Origin: Psychrobacter glacincola
GTDB taxonomy: Bacteria > Pseudomonadota > Gammaproteobacteria > Pseudomonadales > Moraxellaceae
DNA length: 64,000 bases
Reading direction: 5' to 3'
Assembly: GCA_001411745.2 (NCBI GenBank)
Contig: LIQB01000004.1
Location: 301,997 to 365,996, forward strand
The notes below the pieces were generated by a model, which worked only from the letters and a program-made list of their open reading frames with translations, was not told the DNA's origin and made no database searches. This document shows, piece by piece, positions 61,136 to 64,000 of this stretch. The position numbers were made by a program, and so were the translations under genes. How positions within the stretch are numbered: the first letter of the stretch is position 1; every line of letters begins with the position of its first letter.

Positions 61136-61837
61136 TTATTTTGCTGTGCGATATGGAACTGGATCAATACTTAGACCAGGACCCATCGTGCTAGACAAGG
61201 TGATTTTCTTAATGAAAGTACCTTTAGAAGTAGCAGGCTTAGCACGTCTTAAATCTGCAATCAGTGCTTCAGCATTCTGGATTACTTGCTCAGCAGTAAA
61301 ACCAACTTGACCGATAGTCGTGTGGATGATACCTGCTTTGTCTACACGATACTGTGCTTGACCAGCTTTAGCGTTAGTAACCGCTTCAGCAACGTTAGGC
61401 GTAACTGTACCGACTTTAGGGTTAGGCATTAGACCACGTGGACCTAGGATAGTACCTAGTTGACCAACAACACGCATTGCATCAGGAGCAGCAATAACGA
61501 TATCAAAGTCCATGTTACCGGCTTTGATCGATTCTGCTAGGTCTTCAAAACCAACGATATCTGCACCAGCTTCTTTGGCGGCTTCAGCAGCAGCACCTTG
61601 AGCAAATACAGCAACGCGTTTGGTTTTACCAGTACCAGCAGGTAGGTTGGTAGCGCCACGAACCACTTGATCAGATTTACGTGGGTCAACACCCAAGTTA
61701 ATCGCAATATCAATTGACTCTTTGAATTTAAGAGGTGGTAAATCGTTTAGGATTTGAACCGCTTCTTCAACTGTATACTGCTTTTCATGTACGATACGGC
61801 TTTGAATTTCTTTTTGACGTTTGGTTAGCTTGCTCAT
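61136..61837 (-). CDS. rplA: 50S ribosomal protein L1
   Basis: L1 binds 23S rRNA at the E-site stalk and represses the rplKA mRNA. The 233-residue product has [46 protein letters not shown] (the L1 signature), and the end [15 protein letters not shown]. Length is normal. GGAGGG stands before the ATG, which directly follows the rplK stop codon, so the two are coupled. Confidence 0.98.
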   Translation of the reverse strand: MSKLTKRQKEIQSRIVHEKQYTVEEAVQILNDLPPLKFKESIDIAINLGVDPRKSDQVVRGATNLPAGTGKTKRVAVFAQGAAAEAAKEAGADIVGFEDLAESIKAGNMDFDIVIAAPDAMRVVGQLGTILGPRGLMPNPKVGTVTPNVAEAVTNAKAGQAQYRVDKAGIIHTTIGQVGFTAEQVIQNAEALIADLRRAKPATSKGTFIKKITLSSTMGPGLSIDPVPYRTAK

Positions 61838-62269
61838 TTACACACCCTCCACGGTAATACCCATTGAACGTGCAGTACCAGCGATGGTACGAACAGCAGC
61901 ATCAAGATCAGCAGCAGTTAAATCTGCATCTTTGGTCTTAACGATGTCTTCTAGTTGTGCACGGTCAACTTTACCGACTTTAGCGGTATTTGGTGTACCA
62001 GAACCTTTAGCGATACCAGCAGCCTTACGTAGTAAGTATGCAGCTGGTGGTGACTTCATGATGAAAGTAAAAGACTTATCGCTATATACAGTGATCTCAG
62101 TAGGAATCGGTAGACCCGGCTCTTGGTTTGAGGTCGCAGCGTTAAATTCTTTACAGAACGCCATGATGTTCACGCCTTTTTGACCCAATGCTGGACCAAT
62201 CGGTGGTGAAGGATTTGCTTTACCTGCAGGGACTTGTAGTTTGATGTAACCATCAATCTTCTTAGCCAT
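61838..62269 (-). CDS. rplK: 50S ribosomal protein L11
   Basis: L11 forms part of the GTPase centre with 23S rRNA and is needed for RelA activation. The 143-residue product has the N-domain [39 protein letters not shown], and C-domain [15 protein letters not shown] with [12 protein letters not shown]. Length is usual. AGGAG precedes ATG 62269. It heads the rplKA operon after nusG. Confidence 0.98.
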   Translation of the reverse strand: MAKKIDGYIKLQVPAGKANPSPPIGPALGQKGVNIMAFCKEFNAATSNQEPGLPIPTEITVYSDKSFTFIMKSPPAAYLLRKAAGIAKGSGTPNTAKVGKVDRAQLEDIVKTKDADLTAADLDAAVRTIAGTARSMGITVEGV

Positions 62270-62360
62270 GATTTTCTCCTAAATGGGTAATAGCGCCAAA
62301 TCAATGTGGTATAAACCTTATTGACTAACAGCTCCCCGGTTGATGAACTTTTTTGCTGAT

Positions 62361-62891
62361 TTAGTCTAGCTTTTCAACTTTACTAAATTCAAGCTCGACC
62401 TGAGTCGGTCGATTAAATACGTTTACCGTTAAATGTAGTTTAGATTTCTCGTAATCCACTTTTTCTACCAACCCTTTAAAGTCAGTAAATGGACCATCGA
62501 TAACCAACAGCTCTTCGCCCGGCTCAAATAGAGTCTTAGGACGTGGGTCAGTTTCAGTCTGATTCAAACGGTTTAAAATACGATCCGCTTCTACTTGCGT
62601 AATTGGCGCTGGTGTTTCAGGTGTGCCACCGATGAAACCCATAATACGTGGGCACTCTTTAACAATGTGCCAAGTATTGTCGTTCATTTCCATCTGGATC
62701 AATACATAACCTGGAAAGAACTTACGCTCACTCTTACGCTTTTTGCCGTCTTTCATTTCAACGACTTCTTCAGTAGGAACCAATACATCACCGAATGATT
62801 CAGCAAAGTCACTACGATTAATACGATCAGTTAATGAACGCTGTACTTGCTTTTCATATCCTGAAAACGCTTGGACAATATACCAACGCAT
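62361..62891 (-). CDS. nusG: Transcription elongation factor NusG
   Basis: NusG binds RNA polymerase, suppresses pausing and links it to Rho or the ribosome. From ATG 62891 the product has 176 residues and starts [20 protein letters not shown]. The NGN domain continues with [14 protein letters not shown] and [13 protein letters not shown], and the KOW domain has [28 protein letters not shown] lies just upstream of this start, and the upstream 15 in-frame codons lack family match. It is 91 bases before rplK and follows secE. Confidence 0.97.
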   Translation of the reverse strand: MRWYIVQAFSGYEKQVQRSLTDRINRSDFAESFGDVLVPTEEVVEMKDGKKRKSERKFFPGYVLIQMEMNDNTWHIVKECPRIMGFIGGTPETPAPITQVEADRILNRLNQTETDPRPKTLFEPGEELLVIDGPFTDFKGLVEKVDYEKSKLHLTVNVFNRPTQVELEFSKVEKLD

Positions 62892-62948
62892 ATCACGCTC
62901 CTGATCATTATAAGTAAATTTTGGGGTAAGACTCACTAATACGTGCGA

Positions 62949-63437
62949 CTAACCAATAAAGATGCCAACGAACCAATTGAAAAAGTTATCTAATAACCAA
63001 ACCAGAAAACCAACAATGGCAATCATGACAATGACCTGCCAGGTATATTGAAACGTTTCATCTTTACCTGGCCATGTCACTCGGCGCAATTCAACAGCAG
63101 CGTCTTTTAATAATATTTTAAAAGCGCGGCCTTGATGCGTTAATGCCAAGCATACTAAGGCGAATACAATAAGGGCAACGATAATACCAATACGTACCCA
63201 GACATCGTTGGCAGGTTGCCAATAGCCAGGTAAATATTGATTAACTAACGTCGCCCCGATTAATACTGCTGCGGCAAGTAGCCACAGTACCACATCTTTT
63301 ATTGAGCCTGTTTTAGCCACTTCAACAGCAGTTGTTTGATTGCCCGCTGAGATGTGCTTACCTTTAGACAGCATTCCACCAGCACCCGCCTTGGCATCAG
63401 ATAACTTAGTCTCGAGGTTATCTTGATCATTGCTCAT
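62949..63437 (-). CDS. secE: Preprotein translocase subunit SecE
   Basis: SecE clamps SecY in the protein export channel. The 162-residue product has three TM helices (about residues 46-65, 82-101 and 133-158), as in the long gammaproteobacterial SecE. The conserved cytoplasmic hinge KDAAVELRRVTWPGKDETFQ precedes the last helix. An N-terminal hydrophilic extension of about 40 residues is variable. secE-nusG order next to tRNA-Trp and tuf is the expected arrangement. The start at ATG 63437 lacks a strong ribosome site. Confidence 0.96.
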   Translation of the reverse strand: MSNDQDNLETKLSDAKAGAGGMLSKGKHISAGNQTTAVEVAKTGSIKDVVLWLLAAAVLIGATLVNQYLPGYWQPANDVWVRIGIIVALIVFALVCLALTHQGRAFKILLKDAAVELRRVTWPGKDETFQYTWQVIVMIAIVGFLVWLLDNFFNWFVGIFIG

Positions 63438-63488
63438 AAAGAACTCGCTTCGGAGATGGTGAGGTATAACAAAGATGTGATAAGAAGA

Positions 63489-63564
63489 TGGCAGGCGATG
63501 TAGGACTCGAACCTACAACCCTCGGTTTTGGAGACCGATGCTCTACCAATTGAGCCAATCGCCT
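63489..63564 (-). tRNA. tRNA-Trp (anticodon CCA)
   Basis: The minus strand reads AGGCGATTGGCTCAATTG in the acceptor and D arm, then the anticodon loop CTCCAAA with CCA (63529-63531), then GGTTCGAGTCC in the T arm, and ends with an encoded CCA. The acceptor stem pairs fully. It lies between tuf and secE, as in other gammaproteobacteria. Confidence 0.97.
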
Positions 63565-63873
63565 ATGGGTGTAAAGGACAGCATTATACAATATTTGATA
63601 TAAAATGCAAGCCTTTAGCGGTAAAATTATTATTTTTACCTAGTTTTACTCTTATTTGAATGTGCTATTGAATCATCATTACTTTAACAAAATGAAGATG
63701 CAAGCGACTAATAAGAAGCAGCGTTAATATAGCAAGCTCCGCTAAGAATTACAATAGATGGGAAAGTAAATTATAAACGTCATAGATATAACTGGCTAAT
63801 CGTGTTGGATAAGATAACGAAAGGCGTGTTTATACTACCGAAGAATAACCATATTTCCTGATCATTTGATATA
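63565..63873. other. Intergenic region between tuf and tRNA-Trp
   Basis: This AT-rich stretch of about 309 bases has no reading frame and presumably holds the promoter for the tRNA-secE-nusG transcript. No specific site could be chosen. Confidence 0.45.
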
Positions 63874-63907
63874 AAAAAAGCCACCCTTAAACAAGGATGG
63901 CTTTTTA
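63874..63907 (-). terminator. Terminator of tuf
   Basis: A 14-16 base stem (aaaaagccaccctt with aaggatggcttttt, one mismatch) has a 4-base loop and T runs on both strands, 37 bases past the tuf stop. Confidence 0.92.
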
Positions 63908-63944
63908 TGACTAACTTACAAGCTCATTGCTGAGACTGATAGAT

Positions 63945-64000
63945 TAGTTCAATACGTTAGCAACAACACCAGCGCCTACAGTACGGCCGCCTTCACGAAT
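63945..64000 (-). CDS. tuf: Elongation factor Tu, C-terminal end only
   Basis: The last 18 codons plus stop are in the window: IREGGRTVGAGVVANVLN, the well-known EF-Tu C-terminus (E. coli ends IREGGRTVGAGVVAKVLG). EF-Tu brings aminoacyl-tRNA to the ribosome. The rest lies beyond the window edge. The gene is at the usual place upstream of tRNA-Trp and secE. Confidence 0.95.

Overview
The window looks like a chromosomal segment of a Moraxellaceae gammaproteobacterium, most likely Psychrobacter. This rests on moderate GC with AT-rich spacers, on the gene orders pilMNOPQ-aroK-aroB-SPOR protein-gltBD and tuf-tRNA-Trp-secE-nusG-rplKA-rplJL-rpoBC, and on the protein sequences themselves. The genus is inference from recall. 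No phage, insertion sequence, CRISPR array or rRNA gene was seen.

Layout. 1-5.2 kb (all minus): a partial bile acid:sodium symporter-family gene with a 13-bp tandem repeat upstream, a small membrane protein, two YbjQ-family proteins, a YecA/YgfB-family protein, a small acidic PA3496-like protein, and an AhpA/YtjB-like membrane protein with a large extra C-terminal domain, divergent from serB. 5.7-11.6 kb (plus): serB, a DUF368 permease, a small membrane protein, an SCP2-domain protein, bioB and hemJ. 11.7-14.1 kb (minus): an exported NlpC/P60-like protein, a membrane protein and rph. 14.3-18.4 kb: two adjacent FadD-type acyl-CoA ligases. 19.0-21.3 kb: parC.

21.4-28.0 kb is the most accessory part: DUF805, a small protein resembling half of a T2SF domain, a lipoprotein, a divergent BLUF protein, an exported PEBP-like protein, a Cof-type HAD phosphatase, a small membrane protein and an orphan potD. 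Three look-alike terminators and several short repeats are interspersed. 28.2-31.0 kb holds a tandem FUSC-family pair, flanked on one side by a 108-bp element with imperfect inverted ends.

31.1-46.6 kb (minus) is a conserved block: type IV pilus assembly and secretin (pilMNOPQ), shikimate pathway (aroK, aroB), a SPOR-domain protein, and glutamate synthase (gltB, gltD). Penicillin-binding protein 1A is divergent from pilM. 50.3-64 kb (minus) is the transcription/translation block from tuf to rpoC, with tRNA-Trp.

Points most worth a second look: (1) the unusually long rplL-rpoB spacer, with two minus-strand terminators, a promoter-like TATAAT between them and an 11-codon reading frame, suggesting a short RNA or attenuator; (2) a dispersed intergenic repeat in three copies (26.2, 40.5, 49.6 kb); (3) the 108-bp MITE-like element at 28.1 kb; (4) the divergent BLUF protein, whose Asn position is shifted, with a palindrome upstream. 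Start codons were moved where a ribosome binding site and family length agreed (DUF368, parC, gltB, aroB, nusG, pilN and others). All calls were made by reading the sequence; no database search was run.
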